Shown in pieces: positions 52,394 through 62,919 of a stretch of 64,000 nt of DNA. The DNA is taken from NCBI GenBank assembly GCA_029237695.1, contig CM055271.1, forward strand, positions 78,751,488 through 78,815,487, written 5' to 3'. Within the stretch, counting starts at the first letter, position 1. Each line of letters begins with the position of its first letter. The notes beneath the pieces are model-generated. The model searched no databases. It worked only from the letters and a program-made list of their open reading frames with translations, and was not told the origin of the DNA. Source of the stretch: Conchocele bisecta. Its lineage: Eukaryota; Mollusca; Bivalvia; Lucinida; Thyasiridae. Position numbers and translations under genes: made by a program.

Positions 52394-53715
52394 ATGGCTG
52401 ATTACGATGCTGACATGGATGAAATCGGCAGAGACGATTACGTCGATGATTATGATGATGATGATGATAACTTCGAGGATTCCATCACAACCTTCGACAA
52501 AACACCCCCTCCAATACAATCGCGATTGGAGGAAATAGGTGGCGCTACCAGCAGCGTTGGTCAAAGTCAGGAATTACTCGAGGGAGCTGTAAACGACTAC
52601 TACAACAGTTTGGCAGCAGAAAAAGGTCTGGTCCCCTCTGTCGGTCGCGACTACTCCAAGTTCAAATTTGATATGAACGGTAGATTGCGACTAAAAGCAG
52701 CATCAAATATTCCAATAGTCAACACGAGGACTGGTAAACCCCTATCGCTAAACACCATTGCAGGAAACCGGGCGGTGGCGAAATCATAAAGAACGAACTA
52801 GGCTTCACGATTGGAAGAGGGGTAAAAACAATAGTGCCGGCCCGCGCTGTAGAGGCCCTACAGTCTACCGACGAAACTATAGCGAAGACGGCCACCGCGA
52901 TAGAAACGGTCGAGCTCAGAGAGGTCCCTCAAATAGCCACCGACGTTATTAACACGATGGAGACCACGTTCAGCGTCCAATCGCAATTGGGGGGGAAATA
53001 CTCAACGAATGACCCACCGTTACCTCTTCGAGAACTCCGTGGACTCGATAAGGCTCTACAAACGGTCCGGGGCGAACTGGTCCTTAACCTCTCCAAACTC
53101 ACGGCGCTGGATGAACATATCGCGCTAGAAGAAAGAAAACTGGAGGAAGCCGGTGACGATAGAGAATCTACCGAGCGGATCGCCGAACGACTGCGGTCTT
53201 TGCGGGACGAAAGAGAAGCTCGCTTGGAGGCCGCCTCGGCTAACCGTGAGGCTCTCCACACACAAATAAGTCGGATCCGTGAATCAATCTCGAGGGTCCT
53301 GCATGAGGAGACGACACTCGGTGAGTTTCTTCGCACTCTGTTCAGAGAGCAGGGCGTCACGATAGCAAGCATCCTCGTTGCTATCGGCATGACTATATCG
53401 ACCATAGTTCTAGCTTTCACTGGTGGTGCGGCGCCACCACCCGCTCCAGCACCAGCACCAGCACCCGCTCCATCCGGTGGAGCGAAGGAGTGGGTAAAAA
53501 AACAACTAAAAGCCCTCGCCAATCTCCTGGCTAAATTAGCAGGAAAGGCGGCTGCCGCACTACCTGGACTGATCGGAAGTATCGTTTCTTACTTGCTATC
53601 TATATTATCAAAAACGGCCGGATGGCTAGCCAAAAATACCTGGGCTTTAATCGTGACAATCGCCGGTCTCCTACTAATCTTCGCCAGAGAGTTCCTACAA
53701 CCAAAGCGTAAATAA
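52394..53715 (+). pseudogene. P2 g8: coiled-coil and membrane-domain protein, one frameshift
   Basis: Starts MADYDADMDEIGRDD with a very acidic Asp run that P1 lacks. One C is missing near 52770; from 52834 the frame is open through the coiled coil, the Pro-Ala repeat linker (longer than in P1 by one repeat) and the Ala/Leu-rich membrane-active C-terminus to 53715. Differences from P1 include in-frame changes at palindromic sites (PPPIQSRLEEIGG here, PVPIQSQLGG in P1). Confidence 0.62.
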
Positions 53716-55144
53716 TCCGATCGCCACGAGGGTGATGACGAGCCCTAATTTCTCCTCCTCGTGTGTTGTGCTTCCAATTTCACCCAATCTGCGATTGGTG
53801 TTGATGATTGGTGTTTCTCCAATCGCGATTGGTCTGTTGATGGAACTCGATGGTGCATCCAATTTACGAATTGGTGGTACTGGGTTCGATTGTGTGTCCA
53901 ATTTACGAATTGGGGGAGGTGTATCCATTTTGTGTTTTATGAAATCGGTTCCACTGTTGAACCCGATCATGTTGGGGGTGCGCTTGATGATATCCGTGTT
54001 CACGTTACCGTTGTGGCCGATTTTTTGATTGGCGGTGGCGATTACGATCTGATTATTGTAACCGTCAACCGGGTCGTCTCGTAGTATCATATTGCTCGGC
54101 GCCATATAAAGACCTATTCCAAATACATAGTCTACTGGGGTGCTGGCATTCTGTAAAACGTCTTGATAATTCTGGATCGCCTTCTCCAGGTCCACCCTAG
54201 CTGAGATGGCGTCCTCTACAAGTGCCAAGAATTGTTTTTGTGCATCAAACGCCGTTCCCGTGCCCAGTATAGAACTGCGAGTTTGCTTCTGTGCGTCGAG
54301 GATGGCCCAGACGTACGTGCGAATGGAGTCGTTGACGCGAGTAACCCCGGCCTGCGTGAACCCTATACCCTTATCTAACATAAATGTACCCCACACGTCC
54401 TGAACCTCAGCAGCCTGCTGTATGTAATCGACGTGAGCCCGTTTCGGAGGTAACATTTTACAAGAAAACACGCCACAGTGCCGACCTCCAGACACTTCCG
54501 GCCCGAATGTCATAGTCGCGGGGTCAAAATTCCCGGCGTTCCGACTGACGATGTGGTCACCGGAGTGATCGTGTCTAAAATCAGTCTGTGTCCAATTCCC
54601 GGACTGGCCGTGAATGAGAACGTCCCCGAGGCCGGTGCTGGTAGGAAATGCTTTCTGTCTCCAGTCCGCGTCTTTTGAAACGTTAAATTCGTTACACAGT
54701 CTTTCAAACACCATACGGTCGTATGCGTTGGAAATGGGATTCCAGGCGTCGTCTTGAGGTAGTGAAATACCTAGTTCTTTGAGAATCCTCCTAATAGTAT
54801 AATACACGTGAAAGTTGTAGACACTTTGGGAGCATGACATTCTTGGATGTCAGATGGTCTTTATATGAAACTCCACACCCGGCTGTTGCGCACCATACAG
54901 CAAAATTTATTTGGTTCTGCCAAAACTGCATCGGTGTTGCTTTCCACCCGTTTACCACCTCCATCGTAGTAATCTTGGGCAGCCTATATTGTTCAAAGAT
55001 ATTAGGGAAATTGGTGGCAAAGCCGCTGTCCGGTCTAACCGTTACGGTTGGGTGTACAAGGGGGTTAACAACGTCTTTTTGTGTGTATTTACCTCCGACC
55101 GCGTACTTTACATTAGAGTTAAAGCTAAATGCTTTGGTATCCAT
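53695..55144 (-). pseudogene. P2 g7: conserved tail-anchored protein, one frameshift
   Basis: Open over 381 codons from about 54840 to the C-terminal anchor. An extra C near 54828 separates the first about 100 codons (from ATG 55144). This is the better copy of g7: segment VNGWKATPMQFWQNQINF is intact here and broken in P1. It converges with g8 and overlaps by 21 bp. Confidence 0.62.
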
Positions 55145-55158
55145 TGAAAGATATTATT

Positions 55159-55845
55159 ATGTTTGCTACTATAACTAATGTTCAAAAAGGGAGTTGTGAA
55201 CTTCAAAAATTAATAGACAACTGCTGCGGAAAACGCCGGGTAGGCCTTAGATCAATCACCTTCACGGTTGGATGGCAGAATGTGGAGAAGAGCGAAGGGT
55301 TTTACTATGTGAATGATGGACAACAATTAGGTGTAAAGCTGCCTCACGGACTGTGGGGAATAAGACAGCTCAAAGATTTTGTCAAATCAGAGCTTGACGG
55401 TATAATCAACCTCACAGTATCGAAGGCTACCGGGCTCGCAACAATGACCATCATCACTGATAATAAGGTAGTGGTCTCCCCGGGGTTGGGTATTCAACTC
55501 GGTTTTAGAGAGACATACTCCTCAAACAAAGGAGTGTTTACCCCGGGTGAGTACGTCGGTGATAATCCGGTGGACTTCACCTTCACGAAAACTCTCGGGG
55601 TGCACCTTGATCGGGTGAACACATCGTACAACACGGTAGACGGATCCCCCAGCACATTACTGAAAACTGTGCCCGCCAGCGACTGTTTCTATGGCGAGAC
55701 TGTGACCTTAGACTTCCCACACCCCGAGATGAAAGTTTTGGAATCGGGACACATCCACGAGTTGAAGATTTCTATTCTTGATGATAAAGGGAGAGAGTTG
55801 AAGAACGATTACCCGATTTCGGTCGTCCTAGAAATTTCAAATTAA
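55159..55845 (+). CDS. P2 g6: probable penton/minor capsid protein, intact
   Basis: 228 residues from ATG 55159, 14 bp from the divergent g7 start. Mostly predicted beta strands: LRSITFTVGWQNV, FYYVNDGQQLGVKLP, LATMTIITDNKVVV, GIQLGFRETY, VTLDFPHPEMKVL, HELKISILDD. Such a strand-rich protein of about 230 residues next to a fiber-like gene fits a single-jelly-roll penton protein, which in the family forms the capsid vertices. A different minor virion protein cannot be excluded. Confidence 0.6.
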   Translation: MFATITNVQKGSCELQKLIDNCCGKRRVGLRSITFTVGWQNVEKSEGFYYVNDGQQLGVKLPHGLWGIRQLKDFVKSELDGIINLTVSKATGLATMTIITDNKVVVSPGLGIQLGFRETYSSNKGVFTPGEYVGDNPVDFTFTKTLGVHLDRVNTSYNTVDGSPSTLLKTVPASDCFYGETVTLDFPHPEMKVLESGHIHELKISILDDKGRELKNDYPISVVLEISN

Positions 55846-55915
55846 TTAATTTTAAGAAAATTATTTAGAATTAAACGCATGTTCGTAATATATATTATCA
55901 ACATTATGAGTATAT

Positions 55916-57590
55916 ACGGACCAGGTAGTTCTTCCGATTGGGTGACAAATTCAAATAATTTGGAACCGGCAGAAGGGGGATTCATCCCGACAGAGGGCGA
56001 CTTTTTACTACCCAAACAAACAAAGCCTTGATCAATAGAACTATTTCGAGGGCCACGGACAAGATTCACAAAAGTCTACTATCACAACTTAGAGAATATG
56101 CCCTGGCTGTGAATACACAACGTCGTGAAGAAACGCATACGGAACTAAACGAACTAGGTAAAAAAAATAACCAAATTTAGAAAAGAGGCCCGGATTGGTA
56201 TTGATAAAGCCCGAGAAGACCGCCAGATTGACATTACGGCGGTTTATGATGCGTTGCGCTTAGAAGACTCTCTCAGCAAAGAAGCTACACTTGCTGAATT
56301 AGACGGGAAAATAATCGATTTTCGAAAAAGAGGCCACGTCGGGTATTGAGAAAGCCCGAGAAGACCACCAGGCGGACCTTACGAAGGCTTATGAGGTGTT
56401 GCGCTCAGAAGACTCTCTCATCAGAGAAGCGGCACTTACTGAACTAGATAAAAAAAATAACCAAATTTCGAAAAGAGACCCGGTCGGTCGGGTATTGATA
56501 AAGTCCGAGAAGACCACCAGTCGAACCTTGAGGAGGCCATTGCGGAGGCTTATGATGCGTTGCGCTTAGAGAACTCTCATAGTAAAGAAGCGACACTTAC
56601 CGAACTAGACGGTAAAATGAGCCGAATTTCTGAAAGAGACCAGATCGGGGGTTGAGGGGGTCCGAGAAGACCACAAAGAGGCCATTGCGGAGGCTTATGG
56701 GGCGTTACGCTCAGAGGACTCTCTCAACAGAGAAGCGGCACTTACTGACATATACGAAAAAATAACCGAATTTAAAAAAGAGACCCGGTTGATCTTGATG
56801 GAGTCCGAACGGGTATTGAGAAAGCCCGAGAAGACCACCAGACGGATATTACGGAAGCTTATAGGGTGTTGCTCTTAGAGGACTCTATCAACAGAGAAGC
56901 GACACTTACCGAACTAGATGAAAAAATAACAGAATTTCAAAAGAGGCCCGGTCGGGTATTGATAAAGCCTTAGAAGGTCACCAGGCGACCATTACGGAGG
57001 CTTATGATGCGTTGCGTTTAGAGGACTCTCTCAGCAGAGAAGCGGCACTTACCAAACTAGATGGAAAAATAACCGAAGTTTCTGATAAACTGAAACATGA
57101 TCGTATAGCCGCGACCAAAGCTCTTGAGGAGGCCTCTTATGAGATTCGTACTGAGGCATATAACGCAAACAGGGCGCTTGCCGGAATAGTGAAAACAATG
57201 AAAACACCAAAACGTGTCATAACAGTTTGGGCTGAGAAGCGGGGCCCATTGGTTGTGGGGCACTATGAATATTCGTTCGGTGCCAAAGCGAGTAATAAAT
57301 ATGGGGGATACACTATGACAGCTGCAGGTGAAGTTATCCAAATGGCGGTCTGCTCGGTTAATGCTAATGGTAAACCTGTGGGCGCGGTCGCAATAAATAT
57401 TGTAGTAGATGGGGAAGAACGGGGGGTTGGAGTCACTAAAATCTCTGGAGATAGTTCGACGATTGTTTCGTTCGCCGGTAATGACCGAATTAGACTTTCC
57501 AAAGGTAGTGTTATTAACTTTGTTACGAAAATCGGTGACTCAGAGAGTTCTTCCACTATTGTCTCATTGTTAATTGAACTTATTGTGTAA
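55916..57590 (+). pseudogene. P2 g5: fiber-like protein, heavily frameshifted
   Basis: Same head, repeat shaft and C-terminal domain as P1 15827-17516, with at least six small indels in the shaft, mostly in A-runs between repeats. The last 192 codons (57012-57590), covering the final shaft repeat and the beta-rich C-terminal domain, are open. The shaft is the most damaged part of P2. Confidence 0.68.
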
Positions 57591-57618
57591 ATACTAATAT
57601 ATTGAAATAAATTTAACT

Positions 57619-58268
57619 ATGAACGAATCACCATATCCAACTCTCAATACCACTCCACCAACACTGTATCCAACTCTCAATACCACTCCACCAACACTAT
57701 ATCCAATTAACGAAAGAAGTTCAGATTTTAGGTTGAATAATATCGTCGCTATGCAGGATATTTTAGTTAGAGAATGTGCAAATAGAAAAAGACACGCTAA
57801 CAAATATAAGCACGCGGCAAACATAGCTGAAGCATCTAGTACGGTTCTGGCAAGTGTTTCTGTGTTGTGTGGGGCGGGGACTGCTGCAACGCTATCTACA
57901 ATTGTAATGATTCCACTTGCAGGGGTTTTGAGTGGAATTACCGTTTTATCTGGAACACTTTGTATGGTAATTAGGGCGGTGGGTGGAAAACTCGAGAAAA
58001 AAAGTAGAAAACATGTTAGAATATCCGTTCTCGCTAGGTCTAAGAAAAATAGCATCGACGTTATGGTGTCCAAAGCGTTGGCCGATAAGAAAATATCAAA
58101 TTTAGAGTTTGAATCCGTGGTGGAAGAAATGGGGAGATATGAAGAATTAAAAATGATATAAGGATCAAGGCGCGCGCCACCATGCCCAAAATTGAGTGTA
58201 CTGATTGGGATAAATTTAGGGTAAAACTTGGAAATAAAGTCGGAGGAAATGTTACAGCACCATTATAA
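57619..58268 (+). pseudogene. P2 g4: membrane protein, frameshifted near the end
   Basis: Matches P1 g4 for 178 codons. A lost A and a substitution near 58153 (AAAAATGATATAA) bring an early stop; the last about 35 codons persist in another frame to 58268. Several conservative substitutions from P1. Confidence 0.6.
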
Positions 58269-58800
58269 AATAATTTTTAAAAAAAAAATGTTTTTCTTAA
58301 TTTTATAATTTTCCTAATTTTTTCAAAATTATATTGATGCAGTAAACAAATTTACATACCTATACAACATGTGTTTTTCACTGAGAATTACAAATTCAGT
58401 CGAGTATTACACTGTACACACCGTCTGTGTAATTGATACACTCGGCTCTGTTTACCTTGGCTATCAATTTACACATGGTTCATAACCCGTGTAATTTATA
58501 CACTCGGCTCTGTTTACCTCGGTTATCAATTTACGCATGGGCCATAACCCGTGTAATTGAAACATTGTCGTTACAACATAAATGAATTACTATGTAATAA
58601 TAGGGGGTGTTCAGCTTTAAATTATTAAAAAACAAATATAAAATTAATTATAAAATTAACAAAATAACGAACCATCACATGTTTTCTTTCGCCAATAGGT
58701 ATTAATAAATAATTATAATATGCACACCATTTGTATGTTGTATAGGAAACTGATGAGTATATATATGTTTGTTGACCTTACAACAATTGGTCTCATCTCG
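58269..58800. other. P2 intergenic region with 62-bp repeats
   Basis: Counterpart of 14640-15147. It holds the same AT-rich block (ATTTTCCTAATTTTTTC, about 58309) and the two 62-bp units (58439-58562). No gene seen. Confidence 0.6.
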
Positions 58801-58808
58801 TGTGTGCT

Positions 58809-59177
58809 ATGTTGTTGATCCGGTATGACGTCCGTCTCGTCTGTTTAATGGTAGCAGTCTATGCATATGTGTGTATTTGGCGATGTAATTGTGTAGCTCA
58901 AAGGTGCCGGCCTAAAATATTTCTGCCTAAGAGCTTTGCAATTTCGGAAACCAAATTCACACATAGGCTCGCCATACTTCGCTGGTTTCTCTTAATAGAG
59001 GAATTGGCAATGGGGTTCAAGGCGACCCAGAATGTGAGCCAACAGATGCGTGGGCTTAAGAAAGGTCCCAACACCCCAGTGGCTGGGTGCCGGCTAGAAA
59101 TCTGCCCAGTCGCTGGGGGTGTTGTGCACGAGTGGAGGCTTTTGCTATTTTTTTTTTTAATTTTTACAAATTATTAA
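58809..59177 (+). CDS. P2 g3: small ORF with hydrophobic N-terminus
   Basis: Same ORF as P1 14259-14609, with an extra G near 59118 that changes the C-terminal tail and lengthens it so that it overlaps the g2 stop. Confidence 0.3.
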   Translation: MLLIRYDVRLVCLMVAVYAYVCIWRCNCVAQRCRPKIFLPKSFAISETKFTHRLAILRWFLLIEELAMGFKATQNVSQQMRGLKKGPNTPVAGCRLEICPVAGGVVHEWRLLLFFFLIFTNY

Positions 59178-59517
59178 TATCTTTATAAGCGATATCGTAG
59201 AAATGTATATTCGTAAACGAATCGTTGGGTTTTAACAATTTTATATAATACATCTTAGTTTCATATCCGATACGCATTATCCGTCTTAATGTTTGTATTT
59301 GCCTCTTGTACAGTTGACATAATTGCCGGTATAATATTGTAAATGTAACGTTTTTATCGGAGCGTAATAAATTACGCTGGTATTTCATGTATTCGATATC
59401 GCCTAGTGTTCTCATTTTATAGAATTTATATACAGGATTATAACCCCCGTAAGCTTCGTAAACTTCTTCAACACAGACATTAAAAACTTTCAATTCCAAT
59501 TGTATTGTGTTATCCAT
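59164..59517 (-). CDS. P2 g2: small Polinton protein
   Basis: 117 residues, differing from P1 g2 by one visible substitution (KVYYIKL to KMYYIKL). Confidence 0.65.
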   Translation of the reverse strand: MDNTIQLELKVFNVCVEEVYEAYGGYNPVYKFYKMRTLGDIEYMKYQRNLLRSDKNVTFTILYRQLCQLYKRQIQTLRRIMRIGYETKMYYIKLLKPNDSFTNIHFYDIAYKDINNL

Positions 59518-59544
59518 TTTCTCTAATAGTTGTTTTTTTTCTGT

Positions 59545-59910
59545 TCAATTTCCAATTTCTTCGTTAAAAGCGATATTGTAGAAACGCATATCCGTAAACG
59601 AATCTTTGATTTTAAACTGTTTTATAAAATTAGTTTGATAATATTTCGGTAGTGTTTGTACGATCCTATTGATCCTATTTAGTCGCTTCATTACATAAAT
59701 TTGAGACTTATACCGGCGACATAATTGCCGGTTTAATATTGTAAATGCAACGTTTTTATCGCAGCGTAATAAATTACGCTGATATTTCATGTATTCGATA
59801 CCACATAGTATTGTCATTTTACCGTGTTTTAATACTGTAGAAACAGCGGCGTAAAATTCTTCAGCAAGGTCATTATACAATTCCAATTCGTTGCGTATTT
59901 TATTATCCAT
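59545..59910 (-). CDS. P2 g1: small Polinton protein
   Basis: 121 residues, open. It lacks the 7-codon C-terminal duplication of P1 g1 and has a Glu to Gln change in the middle. Confidence 0.65.
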   Translation of the reverse strand: MDNKIRNELELYNDLAEEFYAAVSTVLKHGKMTILCGIEYMKYQRNLLRCDKNVAFTILNRQLCRRYKSQIYVMKRLNRINRIVQTLPKYYQTNFIKQFKIKDSFTDMRFYNIAFNEEIGN

Positions 59911-60021
59911 TTTGTTATAATATTTTTATTATAACCTATTAAATTTATATGTTCAATTGGACGTGAAAAAAACATAAGGTATTTATGACACCAATACAAT
60001 TGGACTACAATTCGACATCGT

Positions 60022-60287
60022 CGAAATAAATTAGCTATATTGGAGGAGAAAAATGGGGTGTTGGAATATAAACTATCACTCGTGGGCACATTGAAATAAT
60101 TATTTTATCATAAATTTACTGTCGGGAAAACATTATGTTTTTTTTTTCACGACCAATTTTTCGTGGTTGGTGGGAGACAATTTCCTCGTTAACCAATTTT
60201 TGATTTTTCGGGGGTGGTGGGGGTAGTATAAAGGGTTATAAATGATGCCACCACAGGTGGTATCATTTTGACTCCCTTTATACTACT
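60022..60287 (-). repeat. P2 terminal inverted repeat at the g1 end (266 bp)
   Basis: Complement of 42263-42528, including the 29-bp segment with the same ten-base homopolymer and the same P2-specific substitutions. Confidence 0.95.
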
Positions 60288-60292
60288 GGCTG
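60288..60292. repeat. P2 target-site duplication, right copy (GGCTG)
   Basis: Second copy of the P2 target duplication, immediately after ...TATACTACT. Confidence 0.85.
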
Positions 60293-60484
60293 TGCTTGAG
60301 CTGCGGGCACAGCCAATTGAACTGCTCTATTGCTACATGTGGTTTATAGTGCCATTAGATGTTCAGAAACGTAGAAACGTTGACATCATGGCAAGATTAA
60401 CACAGGCAGTGGTGTATTTTTCAATGAAGCCCGGTTGTAAACTATGTACTTACACTTATAAACTTATCTCGAGTGGAAAAAAAT

Positions 60485-60712
60485 GTACAGTGAAACCTCT
60501 CTAAACCGGACACCCTGGGAGGTCCCCAGGCTGTCCGGCTTAGAGGGGTATCACTGTAAAGCAGGCATTTAATCATTTTGAGCCATTGTTGTGTGCTACA
60601 TGTATGTGATCACAAACAGACATTATCACCTGAGATAAATGACCAAGAAAGTCATAAAAAATATGATCACATGTGTTTTCTTGGTTTCCGGTTTAGAGAG
60701 GTCCCATTTTAT
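60485..60712. mobile_element. CAGTGAAACCTC element, longer form
   Basis: A hairpin of CAGTGAAACCTCTCTAAACC and its complement (60487-60560), followed by about 120 bp and a further GGTTTCCGGTTTAGAGAGGT end. Confidence 0.65.
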
Positions 60713-60780
60713 ATTTTCTTTCATGATAGCATAAACATTGTCATGTAAATATACATGTAAACATAAAGCAATTAGCCAGT

Positions 60781-60852
60781 ACAGTGAAACCTCTCTAAAC
60801 CGGACACCCTGGGAGGTCCCCAGGGTGTCCGGCTTAGAGAGGTTTCACTGTA
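60781..60852. mobile_element. CAGTGAAACCTC hairpin
   Basis: Perfect hairpin CAGTGAAACCTCTCTAAACC ... TTAGAGAGGTTTCACTG, 120 bp before the host exon at 60977. Confidence 0.75.
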
Positions 60853-60976
60853 AATCATGTATTTGATCATTCTGAACCATAGATGTGTGATATTTGATCA
60901 TGAAGAGACATTATCAATGACCAAGAAAAATTAGAGAGGTTGCACTGTATTAAGGAAATCATGACGGCTGTTACAG

Positions 60977-61030
60977 GTGCAACAGTGACGACACCAGGCT
61001 ACAACACCAACTACATGTACTACACCACAG
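60977..61030 (+). CDS. Host gene exon: Tyr/Thr-rich linker after the CUB domain
   Basis: A 54-nt exon (18 codons) with acceptor GGCTGTTACAG and donor GTAACC. It is open in phase 1 to phase 1 and encodes a Tyr/Thr/Asn-rich stretch (TTPGYNTNYMYYTT) similar in composition to the linkers before the CUB domain. Since it ends in a donor, the gene should continue downstream; I found no convincing further exon before 64000. The short exon length makes this the least certain part of the model. Confidence 0.55.
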
Positions 61031-61107
61031 GTAACCACTGATACATTACATTACATTCCATTACATTACGTAAACGTCGGCCACCATCATTGATTTTTCC
61101 CCCAACA

Positions 61108-61222
61108 TATGGCTGTGACTGGAGACATGGGGTTTATGCGTTTGGCGACCAGTGTAGATCCAGATCAGCCTGTGCATCCGCACAGTCTGATCAGGATTTG
61201 CACCGTCCGTCATACCATTAAT
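61108..61222. repeat. Interspersed repeat family H, partial
   Basis: GCTGTGACTGGAGACATGGG and CAGCCTGTGCATCCGCACAG. Confidence 0.55.
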
Positions 61223-61278
61223 GAAACCAGGGGCGGAACCAGCATTTGGGGAACGCGGGGGGTGGGGGAGGGTGTTGT

Positions 61279-61358
61279 CTAGTTGCGAAGGTAACTCTTG
61301 CAATCTACTCCCGTACCGTCCGTACGGGAGTAATTGCAAGAGTTACCGTTCGCAACTA
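61279..61358. repeat. Hairpin with about 37-bp arms
   Basis: TAGTTGCGAAGGTAACTCTT / AAGAGTTACCGTTCGCAACT around CTCCCGTACCGTCCGTACGGGAG. Confidence 0.83.
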
Positions 61359-62445
61359 GGGGGTTGTCCTATTTTCGAGCTCTTCGAAATGCACTTTACT
61401 GTGTTTTAAACTGTGATCTATGTAAACTCCGTGGCTGAACGGGGGGAGAGGTTGCAACCCGGACCCCCTCCCCCCTCCAGATCCGCCCATGGAAACACAC
61501 CTCATGCGTCAAACACTCACTATCATGTTACATTAGTGTGATACTGTTCGCCATGTCATCAATGAAATATCAAGTATATTTCTAACAAGCGATGTAGATT
61601 GTTGTCATGCTGCAGGAGTGTGTTATTTGATCGGGAGCTACATTTCCATATTCTGCACACACACTGCTCTGTTCGCAATAACATTAATATTAAGTGTGAA
61701 AATATGAATGTGACAAATAATACTGTCCCGGATCAGATATATAGGATGATCTGGATCATCGCTAGTCGAAAACACTTTCAAGCTACATTCACTCTTTTTA
61801 CAAACAATAATGCCATAAAATATACAATTTGGACCGGATTTTTATAAATAAATTCAAAGGAGATAACTAGCTAAGACCCCTCATTATCCCCACGCCGATA
61901 GGCAATACGGGATAGAACGCTAATCCATGTACGTACGTGCGTACGTGCGTAAGTGCGTCAGTAACACCTTTAATTTGTCATTAACTTATAAACCGATTTT
62001 GATCATATTTGGCCAGTGCGTGTCTGGGGATGCTGCCTTCTTTTGCATACCACCCATGTGCAACCGCCCAATGTCAAGGTCACTGAGGACTTATGTTCTC
62101 CTTGTTTGTAAGACAAACATGTATTTTATTATTATTATTATCAATGCCGCAAAGGGGATTAGCTTAGTGATAACGATGCTATTGTGACCCTGGCAGTCAG
62201 TGAGGACACCCCTTACTGCACGGTAATGCATGACAAGAAAACATGCAAGCGTATATTGGGATACAGCCAGCCTTCGAAGGCTTACGGAGCACTATCAGAT
62301 TGATTCGTATACTACTTTAGATATATGAGACGCTCCATGTCAAAACAAAAGCCATCAAATTGGTCCAACATTCAGAGTAACCACAAGTCACCATGTGACC
62401 GTGTATACATGTAGCTCATGTGATGTGATGATGTTTTATCAAATC
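61359..62445. other. Flank after the last host exon, no gene seen
   Basis: Includes a short GTACGTGCGTACGTGCGT tract (61929-61960). Open frames lack support and I found no splice-bounded phase 1 exon. Confidence 0.4.
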
Positions 62446-62670
62446 TGGCTGTGACTGGAGAAATGGGGTTTATGGGTTTTGTGACCAGTGTAGCTCCTGA
62501 TCATATGACACACTCCTGTAGCCTGATAACGATCTATATTGCTTGTGAGAAGCATCACGTGTTTTATTGATGGAATTGCGGTCGCAATTCCATCAATAAA
62601 ACACGTGATGCTTCTCAGACTATGCGGTCGCAAAACCAATGTGCCCTATTTCTCCAGTCACGGGCACAAA
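62446..62670. repeat. Interspersed repeat family H with inner hairpin
   Basis: Both ends present (GGCTGTGACTGGAGAAATGG, TTTCTCCAGTCACGGGCAC). Inside, 62546-62618 is a perfect hairpin (AGCATCACGTGTTTTATTGA and complement). Confidence 0.7.
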
Positions 62671-62919
62671 TTATTTATTATCAGTTATCAGTTAAGTTAC
62701 ATCTTTATCTTGTATTTAACATTTTGATACGTGTATGTACTACGTCCATGCGAAAAATATGGACATAAATATACAGCTTTATCAAATGAGCTATTATCCA
62801 AATACGGGTGTTATTGCTCTCGAAAATGACTTGCAAAAAGTGCAGGTCCTGAGCCGTCACGAGCCGGCTCATCTGGATTTGCACTGTTTGCAAGCCCCGC
62901 TATATTAGTAGAGTACATG

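Larger units (their letters stand above)
42263..60287 (-). mobile_element. Polinton/Maverick element P2, inverted relative to P1
   Basis: An 18,025-bp element with the same gene order as P1 read in reverse. It is nearly identical to P1 except for scattered indels and substitutions. It lies in the intron after the CUB exon at 41259, in the opposite orientation to the host gene. A different target-site duplication shows that it inserted independently and is not a segmental inverted copy of P1. Confidence 0.97.

Noticed and set aside
13139..60287. Interpretation of P1 and P2 as one inverted segmental duplication
   Set aside because: Flanks differ and each copy has its own target-site duplication and its own variant of the terminal repeats.
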